From: CALBRZ01 sp964511065
GTDB lineage: Bacteria > Planctomycetota > Planctomycetia > Pirellulales > S012-138
Assembly (NCBI GenBank): GCA_964511065.1
Contig: CAZEEG010000055.1
Coordinates: 1 to 37,915 of the forward strand
Direction: 5' to 3'
Length of the DNA: 37,915 bases
The notes under the pieces are model-generated. The model was given only the letters and a program-made list of their open reading frames with translations, did not search any database and had not been told where the DNA came from. The position numbers and the translations under genes were made by a program. Each line of letters begins with the position of its first letter. Positions within the stretch are counted from its first letter, which is position 1. Positions 16,106-25,445 of the stretch are shown piece by piece.

Positions 16106-16506
16106 GGGGGGGCGGGCCACGGTGGAACGAGGAAATGCCAAGAAGGCGGCCTGGGGCAACCCTCCTATTCGACGGTAGGACCCCGGGGCCAACGTGTCAA
16201 GCTGCCCACTGCGTGTCAGGGGGGGCATGCCGGCCAACTCATGGGGCTAATGGGCAGCGCCCGCCCTGCCGTGCCGCCGGGCGATGCCTGGGCGGGTTGC
16301 AAACCGGCTCGCGCCATGTGGCGGCGCAGTATGGCAGCGCAGTTGTGGCAGCGGCTACGGCGGCCCGCGCAGCCGCGGCTGGCCACTTGGCGCTGTGCCC
16401 TCTGGCTTTGCCGGCCCTGCTGCGTTTCAATGGGGCAGCATCAGGGTGCGGCGAGGGAGGCCGCGCCGCTTGAGGGTGGAACTTTTCTGACAGGCGTGCT
16501 GACGCA
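16106..16506. other. Non-coding stretch between divergent genes
   Basis: A 401-bp very GC-rich gap separating the zinc-ribbon gene from the MoxR gene. It includes a GGC/CAG-rich low-complexity run around 16318-16385. Open frames here have no ribosome-binding site or family features. Promoters for both genes must be inside but cannot be placed. Confidence 0.45.
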
Positions 16507-17643
16507 ATGGCAAAGAAGAAGCAACTGGCCGCGGCAGCCGGTGGCGCCGCGGCGCAGGCGGTCGACGAGGTTCAACGCCCGGCTGCCGAGGTGTTATATG
16601 CCGATGAGCTGCAGCGACTGGCGGAAGCGGAAGGCGATGCCCCCCGGCCGCCCGGCTGGAAGCTCTCGCCGGCCTCGGTGCTGAAATTTGTAGCGGGCGA
16701 CCCATCGCTGGATATCACCGAGAAGTTCGTCGGGCGGCGGAGTTTCCTGGAGAGGGCCATCGTTGCCCTGGCCACGAACCGGGGGCTGATGTTGATCGGG
16801 GAACCAGGCACGGCCAAGAGCCTGCTGAGCGAACTGCTGGCGGCGGCGGTTTGCGGCGATTCCACCCTCACGATCCAAGGCAGCGCCGGGACCAGTGAAG
16901 ACAATATCAAGTATTCATGGAATTATGCCCTCTTGGTTTCTGAGGGCCCCAGCGAGCGCTCCCTGGTGCCGGCTCCGCTGTACCGGGGACTGAAAGAGGG
17001 CAAGATCGTCCGATTTGAAGAAATCACGCGCTGCCCGCTGGAAATCCAGGATACGCTGCTCTCAGTGCTCAGCGACCGCGTGATGAGCGTGCCGGAGTTG
17101 GAGGGCGACGCCCGGACCCTGTTTGCCCGGCATGGCTTCAACGTGATCGCCACGGCCAACACCCGGGATCGCGGGGTGAACGAGATGAGCGCGGCACTCA
17201 AACGGCGGTTCAACTTTGAGACGGTGGCCCCCATCCACGACGTTCAGCTCGAAATGTCGCTGGTGCAACGCGAGACAAACCGGCTCCTGGCCCGTTCGGG
17301 CATACCAGTTGCCCTACAACCGGAATTGACCGAAGTGCTGGTAACCACCTTCCATGAGTTGCGGATGGGGCGCACCGCGGAAGGGCAAGGGCTGGAGTCG
17401 CTCAGCACGGCCATGAGCACCGCCGAAGCCGTCTCGACCGCGTATGCTGCGGGGATTCATGCGTATTACTATGGGGGTGGCCAGGTGCAGCCCGATCATG
17501 TGGCCCAGCACCTGGTGGGCGCGGTTCTGAAGGATTCGCCGGACGATCTGAAGAAGGTACGACACTACTTCAACCACGTGGTCAAGAAGCGCCGAGGTTC
17601 GCTCTGGCAGGCGTTCTACGATGCCCGCCAGCACTTGGAGTAA
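16507..17643 (+). CDS. MoxR-type AAA ATPase
   Basis: A 378-aa AAA+ ATPase of the MoxR/dynein-related group. After an Ala-rich N terminus, residues 70-300 form the ATPase core: Walker A GEPGTAKS at 98-105, Walker B IVRFEEIT at 168-175, sensor 1 ATANT at 216-220 and an arginine finger in ALKRRF at 231-236. A helical lid follows to the C terminus. These ATPases usually remodel or assist metal insertion into partner proteins and are normally next to a VWA-domain gene. No VWA or SWIM-domain partner lies beside it here. ATG 16507 has no strong Shine-Dalgarno. It is probably cytoplasmic. Confidence 0.93.
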   Translation: MAKKKQLAAAAGGAAAQAVDEVQRPAAEVLYADELQRLAEAEGDAPRPPGWKLSPASVLKFVAGDPSLDITEKFVGRRSFLERAIVALATNRGLMLIGEPGTAKSLLSELLAAAVCGDSTLTIQGSAGTSEDNIKYSWNYALLVSEGPSERSLVPAPLYRGLKEGKIVRFEEITRCPLEIQDTLLSVLSDRVMSVPELEGDARTLFARHGFNVIATANTRDRGVNEMSAALKRRFNFETVAPIHDVQLEMSLVQRETNRLLARSGIPVALQPELTEVLVTTFHELRMGRTAEGQGLESLSTAMSTAEAVSTAYAAGIHAYYYGGGQVQPDHVAQHLVGAVLKDSPDDLKKVRHYFNHVVKKRRGSLWQAFYDARQHLE

Positions 17644-17775
17644 TTGCGTGGCCCAGAATCCGGGGCAAAGCTGTGGCAGGTGGGGCCATGTACTAAGGAT
17701 TGGTACGACAGGAGGTTAGCAGGGCGGGATTGCGTCGTGTTCACATCCCGTGTTTGGTTCAGGAGCCAGCGGCCG

Positions 17776-18918
17776 ATGCCCCCCTCCGAATCCGATTCGG
17801 CAGGTCCGCCAGCCAATCAATACACGCAAGAAAATCTCCGGAAAATGGCCGACATCATCCCGGCCATGATCTGGATGACGGACGCCAATGCCCAGTGCAT
17901 CTTTCTGAACCAGGCCTGGTTGCAGTTCACGGGCGACGAACTACAGCGAGCACTTGGCGAGGGCGTCCTTTCCGCATTTCATCCCGACGACCGCGAAAAT
18001 ACTACGCGGCAATACTTCGATGCCGTGCAGCGGCTTGAAACCTTTGCCATTGAGTATCGCGTGCGCCGGTTCGATGGGGAGTATCGCTGGGTACTGGGGG
18101 TCGGCAGCCCGCGGCTTGACGATCAAGGCCGCCTGCTGGGCTACGTGGGTTGCGTGGTGGACATCCACGAGCAAAAGCAGGTCGAAGCGGCGCTGCGGCA
18201 AAGCGAAGAACGTCTGCGCGAATTGAACGAGACTCTCGAACAGCAGGTGATTGAGCGCACGCGCCAATTGAGCGAGCGCGAGGCCAGCCTGGCCATTCTG
18301 AACCAGCAGCTTACCCGGGCCGAGCAGAAGGAACGGTTGCGGTTATCGCAGGTGCTGCACGACCAGGCGCAGCAATCGCTGGTGGCGACCAAGATGCGAA
18401 TTGCGCTGGCCGAAATGGATGCAACCCCGGAAACCGCGAGCGAACTGCAGGCGGCACGGACCGCCCTGGACGAGGCGATTGAAACCTTGCGCACGCTGGC
18501 CGTGGAATTGTATCCCCCCATCCTCCACGCGCGCGGCTTGGGAGCAGGCTTGGAATGGCTGGGCGGCAAGATGCAAAGGCATCACGATCTGATGGTCGAC
18601 TTGGACATCGACTTTGCCGCCGAACCCAAGAACCAGTTGCTGCGCGACCTGCTGTTCCATACCGCCCGCGAACTGCTGCTGAACGTGGTCAAGCACGCCA
18701 AGACCGACCGGTGCGAGTTGCGGTTGAGCAAACAGCAGGAGCGGATTGTGCTGGAAGTGATCGACGATGGAATCGGATTCGACGAGACATCCGCCCTATC
18801 GGCCAGCGAACAGTCGATCGGCTTGTTTCACATCCGCGAGCGCCTGCGCCACGCAAACGGCGAGCTGACTATCGTGACCGCTCCCGGCCAGGGCACCCAC
18901 ATCACGATTGAAGTGTGA
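17776..18918 (+). CDS. PAS-domain sensor histidine kinase
   Basis: A 380-aa soluble kinase with no membrane segment. A PAS sensor domain occupies about 17-135, ending in the PAC-like GYVGCVVDIHEQKQ. A coiled coil spans 135-190. A HisKA_3-type dimerisation/phosphoacceptor helix has the probable phosphorylated H195 in VLHDQAQQSL. The HATPase domain (about 290-380) shows an N box with N303, G1 box DDGIGFD (330-336) and the GLFHIRERL segment. This architecture is typical of NarL/FixJ-type two-component kinases that sense an intracellular cue. ATG 17776 has AGGAG upstream. No response-regulator gene lies within the window, so its partner is encoded elsewhere. Confidence 0.92.
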   Translation: MPPSESDSAGPPANQYTQENLRKMADIIPAMIWMTDANAQCIFLNQAWLQFTGDELQRALGEGVLSAFHPDDRENTTRQYFDAVQRLETFAIEYRVRRFDGEYRWVLGVGSPRLDDQGRLLGYVGCVVDIHEQKQVEAALRQSEERLRELNETLEQQVIERTRQLSEREASLAILNQQLTRAEQKERLRLSQVLHDQAQQSLVATKMRIALAEMDATPETASELQAARTALDEAIETLRTLAVELYPPILHARGLGAGLEWLGGKMQRHHDLMVDLDIDFAAEPKNQLLRDLLFHTARELLLNVVKHAKTDRCELRLSKQQERIVLEVIDDGIGFDETSALSASEQSIGLFHIRERLRHANGELTIVTAPGQGTHITIEV

Positions 18919-19188
18919 GCGAAGATGGCCGGGCCTCGATCGCGCCCTGTGTTCCTTCGGCGGCGGATCGACCCACGATCTTGCGCACCCCCATGCCGAT
19001 GCAGCCAGCGAATCCGGCGGTGGCAATTCGGTTCGCTCAAGGGTAGTCTGTAGATTCCCACCGGCCATGTGCGTCGGACCAGATGCGTCAAGCTGTCGCA
19101 CTGCCAGCCACCCGCAGGCGCGGGTCTATAAAACATTGCCCCGAGCCTGCCTGCCATGCCCATGACACCTGTCGAGGAATTGTCGTCT

Positions 19189-22100
19189 ATGTCTTGGTTG
19201 CGTTCCGCTCGTCGCCCGGGCTTGTGGATTCCTGCTGCTTCGCTGGTTGTATTTTGCGGCCTGGCTGTTTCGGTTCGTTTGTGGGCCGATGCCCCGCAGG
19301 CCGCTGCCCAAGAGGCTTCGCCGGCCCAGGCGCAGAGCGCCCCCCGCGGCAATCGGGCACTGACCCCCGAGGAATCCATTGCCCAAATCAAACTCGCGCC
19401 GGGATTGAAGATCGAATTGGTGGCCGCCGAGCCGCTGGTGGTCGATCCGGTTGCCATCCGGTTCGACGCCCGGGGACGCATGTGGGTCGTCGAAATGGGC
19501 GACTACCCGCACGGGCCTGCCGAGGGTGAGCAGCCGAAATCGCGGATTCGCATCCTGACCGATACCGACGGCGACGGCCGCTACGACGAGGCCGTCACCT
19601 TTGCCGACAACCTGCTGTTTGCCACCGGCGTGCAGCCCTGGGGATCAGGGGCATTCGTCACCCTGGCAGGCCAGTTGGCCTATTTCCCTGATGACAACGA
19701 CGACGGCCGCGCCGAAGAGCCCGTCGTGTGGTACACGGGATTCGCCGAAGAAAATTCGCAACTCCGGGCCAACCATCCCCGGTTCGCACTCGACAACCAG
19801 GTTTACGTGGCCAACGGTTTGCGCGGTGGCACCGTCCGCGATGCCCGGCGGCCCGAAGTCGAACCCCTCTCGATCAGTGGGATGGACTTCCGTTTCGATC
19901 CGCGGTCGGGCCGGTTTGCAGCGGCCACGGGCGTGGGGCAGTTCGGCCTGGCATTCGACGACTACGGCAACCGCTTCGTGTGCAGCAACCGCAACCCCCT
20001 TAAGCACATCGTCCTGCCCGACGAGGTCTTGCGGCGCAACCCGCAGTTGGCGGCCCCCTCGGGCTCGCACGACGTGGCGGCGGCGGGCGAGGACTCCCGG
20101 GTGTTCCCGATCAGCAGTGCCTGGACCACCTCCAACCTCCATGCCGGCCAGTTCACGGCCGCGTGCGGGGTGGCCATCTACCGCGGCGATGCACTGCCTA
20201 AGGAGTTTCTTGGCAATGCGTTTACGTGTGAGCCGACGGGTAACCTCATCCACCGCGAAATCATGACGCCAAGCGGTGGAACATTTACCTCCAGGCCTGC
20301 CCGGGAAGGTGTGGAATTTCTGGCATCGACCGACGACTGGTTCCGGGCCGTGAACCTGGAAAACGGACCTGATGGCGCGTTGTACGTGGTCGATATGTAC
20401 CGCGCGGTGATCGAGCATCCGCAGTTCATGCCGACCGAGTTGAAGAACCGCCCCGACCTCCGCTGGGGCGACAACTGCGGTCGCATCTACCGCATTGTCG
20501 CGGCCGATGCCCCGCCTGAAATGGCAAATTACCCCCGCAACCTTCAATCACTCTCCAGCGAGCAACTGGTGCCGCTGTTGGATCATCCCAACGCCTGGCA
20601 GCGGGAAACAGCCGCGCGCCTGATCTACCAGCGGCAGCCTCGCGACATCGTGCCGCAGCTTGCCCAACTGGCTGCCTCCGCTTCGCGAGAGACGGGCCGG
20701 ATTCAAGCCCTGTGGGCTTTGCAAGGGCTAGGCGCGTTGACCGACGACGTGGTGTTGGGTGCCTGCCGCGATGCCCATCCGCGGGTACGCGAACAGGGCG
20801 CCGTATTAGCGGCCGGGCGGTTGGCCGGTTCGACCGAACTGCGCGAGGCGGTCGTCAGGCTCAGCGCGGACCGCGATGCCCAAGTTCGCTTCCAAGCCGC
20901 CGTGGCCCTGGGCTCGGTCGAGGGTGAGGATGTAACCGCCGCCCTGGCACGCATCGCCCTGGCCGAACCGGGCGACATGTGGACCCGGTTGGCGGTGGCC
21001 TCCGCCGTGCCGAATCGGGCACATGCGCTATTGGAATCGGTGGTGGCCGAAATTCAGTCGCGCGGCAAACAGGCGCTAGGGCCCGAAGAGCAGGCCCTGC
21101 TTGAAGAACTGGCGGCCCTGACCGGTGCCGGACCGGCCGAACATCGCCTGCCCTCGCTTGAGTGTTTGCTGTCGCTCAAGGAGAGCGGTGCCGCGGACCT
21201 GCGGTCGCTGTTCGCCCTGACCCGGCGCTGGACGGATGCGGCCCGGCGGCAAGACCGGTCGCTCAAGTTGAGCGGTTCGCTGCACCCCGCGGTGGGTGAA
21301 CTGATCGAACAGGCGACGGCCATGGCCAACGACCGTGCCGCCGATGCCGAACCGCGGCGCGAAGCCATCGGCCTGCTGATGTTCGCGGCCGACGGTGCAT
21401 CGCTGGACGCGCTGGCACGCGGTGAACCTAACCAGAGCGTACGGTTAGCTGCCCTGGCGGCCTTTGCCCAAAGCGGCAAGGTTGATGAGTGGTCGGCCAT
21501 TTTGAAGAACTTCTCAGGTGAGTCGCCGGGGGTTCGCCGCGGCATCCTCGATGCCACCTTGAGCCGCGCGCCGCTGACGTCGGCCCTGCTCGACGCCATC
21601 GAAGCCGGATATGTCCGGCCGACCGAACTGGACCAGGTTCGCAGCGGCCGTTTGCTGCGGCACGGCAATCCCGAGATTCGCCAGCGTGCGACCAGGTTGC
21701 TCGCGGCGTCGGTTCCGGAAGACCGCCAGAAGGTCCTGGCGGATTACCAACAGGCGCTGGAGTTACCGGCCGATCCCGTGCGTGGGCAAGAGGTGTTCAA
21801 GCAGCGGTGTGCTACCTGCCACCGGATCGGCGATATTGGCGTGAACGTCGCCCCGGACATTTCCGACTCGCGCACCAAGACACCGCTGCAGATCCTTACC
21901 GACATTCTCCAGCCGAACCGAGCGATCGACAGCAATTACATCAGTTACACGATCATCACCACCGACGGCCGCGCGCTGACCGGCATCATTGCCTCAGAAA
22001 CCGGCGGCAGTGTCACAATCCGCCAGCCCGAGAACAAGACCATCACCTTAAGCCGGCAAGAAATCGACGAGATGCAGTCCAGCGGCGTTTCGCTGATGCC

Positions 22101-22215
22101 CGAGGGTTTGGAGAAGGACATCAACCACCAGCAGATGGCGGACCTGGTCGCCTTCATTAAGAACTGGCGGTATCTGGACGGCCAGGTTCCGCTGGGGAAC
22201 AATGCGGGCAACTGA
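19189..22215 (+). CDS. PVC-type dehydrogenase / HEAT / cytochrome c protein
   Basis: A 1008-aa exported protein of a family expanded in planctomycetes and verrucomicrobia. An N-terminal hydrophobic segment (about 10-32) is a signal or anchor. Residues about 65-430 match the membrane-bound-dehydrogenase beta-propeller type (TIGR02604-like), related to PQQ sugar dehydrogenases. Residues about 440-820 are helical HEAT-like repeats. The C terminus carries a haem c domain with C874-A-T-C877-H878 and downstream TDILQPNRAIDSNY, as in TIGR02603. It should act in the periplasm, oxidising a sugar-like substrate and passing electrons to haem; the substrate is unknown. ATG 19189 is preferred because GAGGAA lies 9 nt upstream; an ATG at 19156 is in frame. 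Confidence 0.92.
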   Translation: MSWLRSARRPGLWIPAASLVVFCGLAVSVRLWADAPQAAAQEASPAQAQSAPRGNRALTPEESIAQIKLAPGLKIELVAAEPLVVDPVAIRFDARGRMWVVEMGDYPHGPAEGEQPKSRIRILTDTDGDGRYDEAVTFADNLLFATGVQPWGSGAFVTLAGQLAYFPDDNDDGRAEEPVVWYTGFAEENSQLRANHPRFALDNQVYVANGLRGGTVRDARRPEVEPLSISGMDFRFDPRSGRFAAATGVGQFGLAFDDYGNRFVCSNRNPLKHIVLPDEVLRRNPQLAAPSGSHDVAAAGEDSRVFPISSAWTTSNLHAGQFTAACGVAIYRGDALPKEFLGNAFTCEPTGNLIHREIMTPSGGTFTSRPAREGVEFLASTDDWFRAVNLENGPDGALYVVDMYRAVIEHPQFMPTELKNRPDLRWGDNCGRIYRIVAADAPPEMANYPRNLQSLSSEQLVPLLDHPNAWQRETAARLIYQRQPRDIVPQLAQLAASASRETGRIQALWALQGLGALTDDVVLGACRDAHPRVREQGAVLAAGRLAGSTELREAVVRLSADRDAQVRFQAAVALGSVEGEDVTAALARIALAEPGDMWTRLAVASAVPNRAHALLESVVAEIQSRGKQALGPEEQALLEELAALTGAGPAEHRLPSLECLLSLKESGAADLRSLFALTRRWTDAARRQDRSLKLSGSLHPAVGELIEQATAMANDRAADAEPRREAIGLLMFAADGASLDALARGEPNQSVRLAALAAFAQSGKVDEWSAILKNFSGESPGVRRGILDATLSRAPLTSALLDAIEAGYVRPTELDQVRSGRLLRHGNPEIRQRATRLLAASVPEDRQKVLADYQQALELPADPVRGQEVFKQRCATCHRIGDIGVNVAPDISDSRTKTPLQILTDILQPNRAIDSNYISYTIITTDGRALTGIIASETGGSVTIRQPENKTITLSRQEIDEMQSSGVSLMPEGLEKDINHQQMADLVAFIKNWRYLDGQVPLGNNAGN

Positions 22216-22395
22216 CGCCGCAGGCGCGGCCTCTCATGGGCGGCCCATCCCGTGAAGAACCGGTGGCGCATGCCCGGGCAGCGCCGGGACGCCATGGATT
22301 TACCCGGCGGGCACACGGTTTGCCGCTGGTGCTGCGGCGGTGCGCCCTTTCTGCATTTCCCTTCGCACCCTGCTCTTGCTCGGTGAGGTGGTTCG

Positions 22396-22824
22396 ATGAG
22401 CTGGATCTTTCCGCGGTTTATCGGCGGCCTGGGGGCCGCGGCCCTGCTGCTGGTCCGAATAGCGGTCGGCGTGGCGTTTGTCCTGCATGGCTACCCAAAG
22501 TTTCAGGCCCCCTTTAGTTGGATGGGCGAGGGCAGCGGCATCCCCGGCCTGCTCCAGTTTATCGCCGCGGCCACCGAAGTTGGCGGCGGCATCCTGCTGG
22601 CCCTGGGGGCCCTGACACCGCTGGTCGTGCTGCTGCTGGGGGTGGTGATGCTCGTGGCCTTGATGTACCACTTGGGGAACGGCGACCCGTTTGTGGCCCC
22701 CAGCGGCCCCTCCTACGAATTGGCGCTGGTCTACCTGACAATCTGCCTGCAATTCTTGTTCATCGGGCCAGGGAAGCTGTCGGTCGACTACTTCGCCTTT
22801 GGCCGCAAACGGGCCGATACCTGA
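22396..22824 (+). CDS. DoxX family membrane protein
   Basis: A 142-aa protein with four hydrophobic helices: about 12-33, 50-70, 72-92 and 105-125. Family marks are the LLRIAVGVAFVLHGYPKF start and the small GGGILLALG turn. DoxX proteins are inner-membrane proteins linked to redox or thiol metabolism, but the reaction is not settled for this group. ATG 22396 is preceded by GAGGTGG. It lies 180 bp after the dehydrogenase/cytochrome protein on the same strand, so shared transcription is possible, though the gap contains no clear terminator or promoter. Confidence 0.9.
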   Translation: MSWIFPRFIGGLGAAALLLVRIAVGVAFVLHGYPKFQAPFSWMGEGSGIPGLLQFIAAATEVGGGILLALGALTPLVVLLLGVVMLVALMYHLGNGDPFVAPSGPSYELALVYLTICLQFLFIGPGKLSVDYFAFGRKRADT

Positions 22825-23014
22825 GACGGCGGGCAGGGCTGCGCCGTAAATTAAATTAAGTATTGGCCTTAGATTCAACCTGAGCGGGCGCTTTGCGCGC
22901 CCCGGCCGCTGCGATATGATCGGTACCGCGGCGCGCCGGCTGCACCCGGCTGGGCGCATGGCCGCTGCTTGGTGCTGTTCGTCCTGCACTCCTAACTCCA
23001 CCTTCTTTTGGAAG

Positions 23015-24052
23015 ATGTCGTCACGAGTCAAGATTGCTGCTGCACAAATTGATATCGCCTTGGGCCAGGTCCATGCCAACCTGCTCCGCATGGAAGAAAT
23101 CGTGGCGGAGACCGCGCGGCGAGGCGCCAAGCTGACCGTGTTTCCCGAGTGTGCCCTGGCCGGTTACTGCTTCAATAGCCTGGAAGAAGCACTCCCCTTT
23201 GCCCAAGAAGTCCCTGGTCCCGCCACCGACCGATTGACCGTTGCCTGCATCTGGCACGATGTCCACATCATCTTTGGCATGCTCGAACGCGAGGGCGACC
23301 GCCTCTATAACACGGCCGTACTGGTTGGCCCCGAGGGCGTGGTCGGACGGTACCGCAAGGTGCATCTGCCGTACTTGGGCATCGACCGCTTCACCACGCC
23401 GGGCGATCGCTTCGATGTCTGCGACATCGGCAGCATGCGCGTGGGGATGAATATCTGCTACGACGGGGCCTTTCCCGAGGCATCGCGGGTGATGGCATTG
23501 GAGGGCGCGGACCTGATCTGCCTGCCCACCAATTGGCCGCCCGGGGCGGAAACCACGGCCGATTTCGCCATCAACACGCGGGCCTTGGAGAACCACGTGT
23601 ATTACCTGGCCGTGAACCGGGTGGGCGAAGAACGCGGGTTCCGTTTCATTGGCCGCAGCCGGATTTGCGGGCCCACCGGTCACACCCTGGCCGAAGCCCC
23701 GCACGACCAGGAAGCCCTGCTGTACGCGACCATTGAACCGGCCACTGCCCGCGACAAACACCTGGTCCGCGTACCCGATCTGCACGAGATCGACCGCTTC
23801 GCCGACCGCCGGCCGGACACCTATGGGCGGCTCACGGTAACGACCGGCCGCGAGGGCCAGCGGCTTACGCCCAAGAGCCACCTGGGCTGTGCCGGCTGTT
23901 TGGAACCGCCGCACGCGGCCGAGCAAACGCACGCCGCGGCCACCGATGGTCACGCGGCGATGCACGATGGTGCCGCCGGCGTAGCGACGGATACCGCCGA
24001 GAACGGCACAGCGGCCACGGCTCCGCAGCGCGAAGAATCGCCCAGCACCTGA
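23015..24052 (+). CDS. Nitrilase-family carbon-nitrogen hydrolase
   Basis: A 345-aa member of the nitrilase superfamily (amidases and related C-N hydrolases). The catalytic triad is visible: E45 in VFPECALAGY, K115 in GRYRKVHLP and C148 in MNICYDGAFPE. ATG 23015 starts directly with VKIAAAQIDI, the normal first strand; the upstream ATG at 22916 adds unrelated sequence. Residues 1-265 cover the usual enzyme. The last 75 residues form an unusual extension containing CAGC and many His, Ala and Thr residues, probably disordered and possibly metal-binding. Substrate cannot be inferred. It ends in a convergent arrangement with rpsD. Confidence 0.92.
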   Translation: MSSRVKIAAAQIDIALGQVHANLLRMEEIVAETARRGAKLTVFPECALAGYCFNSLEEALPFAQEVPGPATDRLTVACIWHDVHIIFGMLEREGDRLYNTAVLVGPEGVVGRYRKVHLPYLGIDRFTTPGDRFDVCDIGSMRVGMNICYDGAFPEASRVMALEGADLICLPTNWPPGAETTADFAINTRALENHVYYLAVNRVGEERGFRFIGRSRICGPTGHTLAEAPHDQEALLYATIEPATARDKHLVRVPDLHEIDRFADRRPDTYGRLTVTTGREGQRLTPKSHLGCAGCLEPPHAAEQTHAAATDGHAAMHDGAAGVATDTAENGTAATAPQREESPST

Positions 24053-24176
24053 GGTGTCGTCCGGCATCGCGGGGTTGGGGCCGCCAGGATTACGATCCAT
24101 CGCTGCGCAAGAAACGCATCCATGCCACGCTGGCGGCCTGATTGCCGCCGGCCTTCGGCCCCACTCCAAACGCAAA

Positions 24177-24209
24177 CAGCCGCGATTCCCACAGTCGGGA
24201 ACGCGGCTG
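24177..24209 (-). terminator. Likely transcription terminator of rpsD
   Basis: CAGCCGCG-a-TTCCC pairs with GGGAA-CGCGGCTG, a 13-bp stem with one bulge and a 6-nt loop. Read on the minus strand the hairpin is followed by TTTGCGTTTGG, a broken U-rich tail. It lies 108 bp beyond the rpsD stop codon and between convergent genes, so it may serve both. Confidence 0.6.
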
Positions 24210-24316
24210 CGCGTGTGTGCTGACGGTTGGAGAGCTAAGGCGGTGCGGCGAGGTCCTACTGCCTCGGGGCCACCCAAGCCGTGTAGCGGATGCAACCCGG
24301 CAAGCAGGCCACCCGT

Positions 24317-24934
24317 TTAGCGCGACATGAATTCGACCACCGGCCCGATTTCCACCGGCAGGCTGATGTCGTGCTTGGCGTCGGGCAGTTGGCTCACCGT
24401 CGCCGTCATGTTCTGCTGATCGAGGGTGATCCAGTCGGGCGGGTTTGGAGACTGCGACTCCATGATACCGCGGTAAAGGTCCAGCACGTTGGAGCGGTTC
24501 TTTACACTGATGACATCGCCGGGCCGCAGCAGCACCGAGGGAATGTCGCACTTGCGGCCGTTCAGCAGGAAGTGCCCGTGAACGATGCCCTGCCGGGCCT
24601 GGGCCCGCGTGAACGTGAAGCCCGCTCGGCGGACCACGTTATCCATCCGCCGCTCGCACAGCACCAGGAGGTTACCGCCGGTGTTGCCTTTCATGCGCCG
24701 GGCCATGTCGAAGTAGCGGCGCAGTTGCCGCTCGCCCAGCCCGTAGTAGTACTTGATCTTCTGCTTTTCCGTGAGGGCCATGCCGTAGGTCGAGCTCTTA
24801 CCCCGGCGGGGACGGCCCCCAACGCCGATCACTTCCGGACGCCGATCGTAGGCGCGACCAGCGCCGGTGTTCTCGAAGATCAAGCCGCCCAGGCGTCGAT
24901 TCATCTTCGCCCGCGGCCCCGTGTAGCGTGCCAT
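24317..24934 (-). CDS. rpsD: 30S ribosomal protein S4
   Basis: The 205-aa product is S4, which binds 16S rRNA early in assembly of the small subunit and helps decoding accuracy. Recognisable blocks are MARYTGPRAKMNRRLGGLIF, YGLGERQLRRYF and the S4 RNA-binding domain RMDNVVRRAGFTFTRAQARQ with GHFLLNGRKCDIPS. The zinc-type Cys cluster of some S4 proteins is absent. ATG 24934 has GAGGT upstream and gives the family start. In many bacteria rpsD sits in the alpha operon with rpsM, rpsK and rpoA; here it is flanked by unrelated genes, so it is transcribed alone. It contributes to a gene arrangement that is common in planctomycetes with scattered ribosomal genes. Confidence 0.97.
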   Translation of the reverse strand: MARYTGPRAKMNRRLGGLIFENTGAGRAYDRRPEVIGVGGRPRRGKSSTYGMALTEKQKIKYYYGLGERQLRRYFDMARRMKGNTGGNLLVLCERRMDNVVRRAGFTFTRAQARQGIVHGHFLLNGRKCDIPSVLLRPGDVISVKNRSNVLDLYRGIMESQSPNPPDWITLDQQNMTATVSQLPDAKHDISLPVEIGPVVEFMSR

Positions 24935-25445
24935 GCTGTAGACCTCGTGGAGGAGTGGCCTGCGCGGCCTCCGGGGCCTGGCAGCCAACCATCAAATGTC
25001 CTCAAAATCTGCTTATATATCGTGGTGCCGCAGGGCTCGACCCGTGCGCACCGGGAGTACTCTCTCGGATTCACCCTGCTCGCGGTCCCCCCTTCAACGC
25101 ACTGGAAGGAAAGAGGCTACCCCGCCTCGAAACCGCGCGAGAACGGTCATCATATAACGAATGGCCGCCTCATTTCCATAGGGGCACGAGCAAATTTTCC
25201 CCTTCAATCTCCCCCCGCCACCTGGGTTTATGCGGTCGATGTGCCCCGGCCCCCCGCGCCAAGCCGCGCAACCCGCACGAATGGCCTCCCCGCGGCGATG
25301 GTGGCCCGGCCGCGGCTGCAATCCACGGTATGACCTAAACTTGCGCTAGACAGCGGCATGGCGGCAAACGCCCCCGAACCACCCTGCGGGGGAATCCCCC
25401 CTGCGCGGCCGGAGAGGCGAGCCAGGCCGCTCGGCAGAATATCTC
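24935..25445. promoter_or_regulatory. Divergent promoter region of rpsD, possible TATA-like -10
   Basis: A 511-bp gap. On the minus strand TATATA at about 25014-25019 lies 80 bp before rpsD in an AT-rich pocket and could be its -10 box; a convincing -35 is not seen. On the plus strand, CATCATATAACG near 25149 is another AT-rich spot ahead of the membrane-protein pair. No gene is recognised in the gap. Confidence 0.3.
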
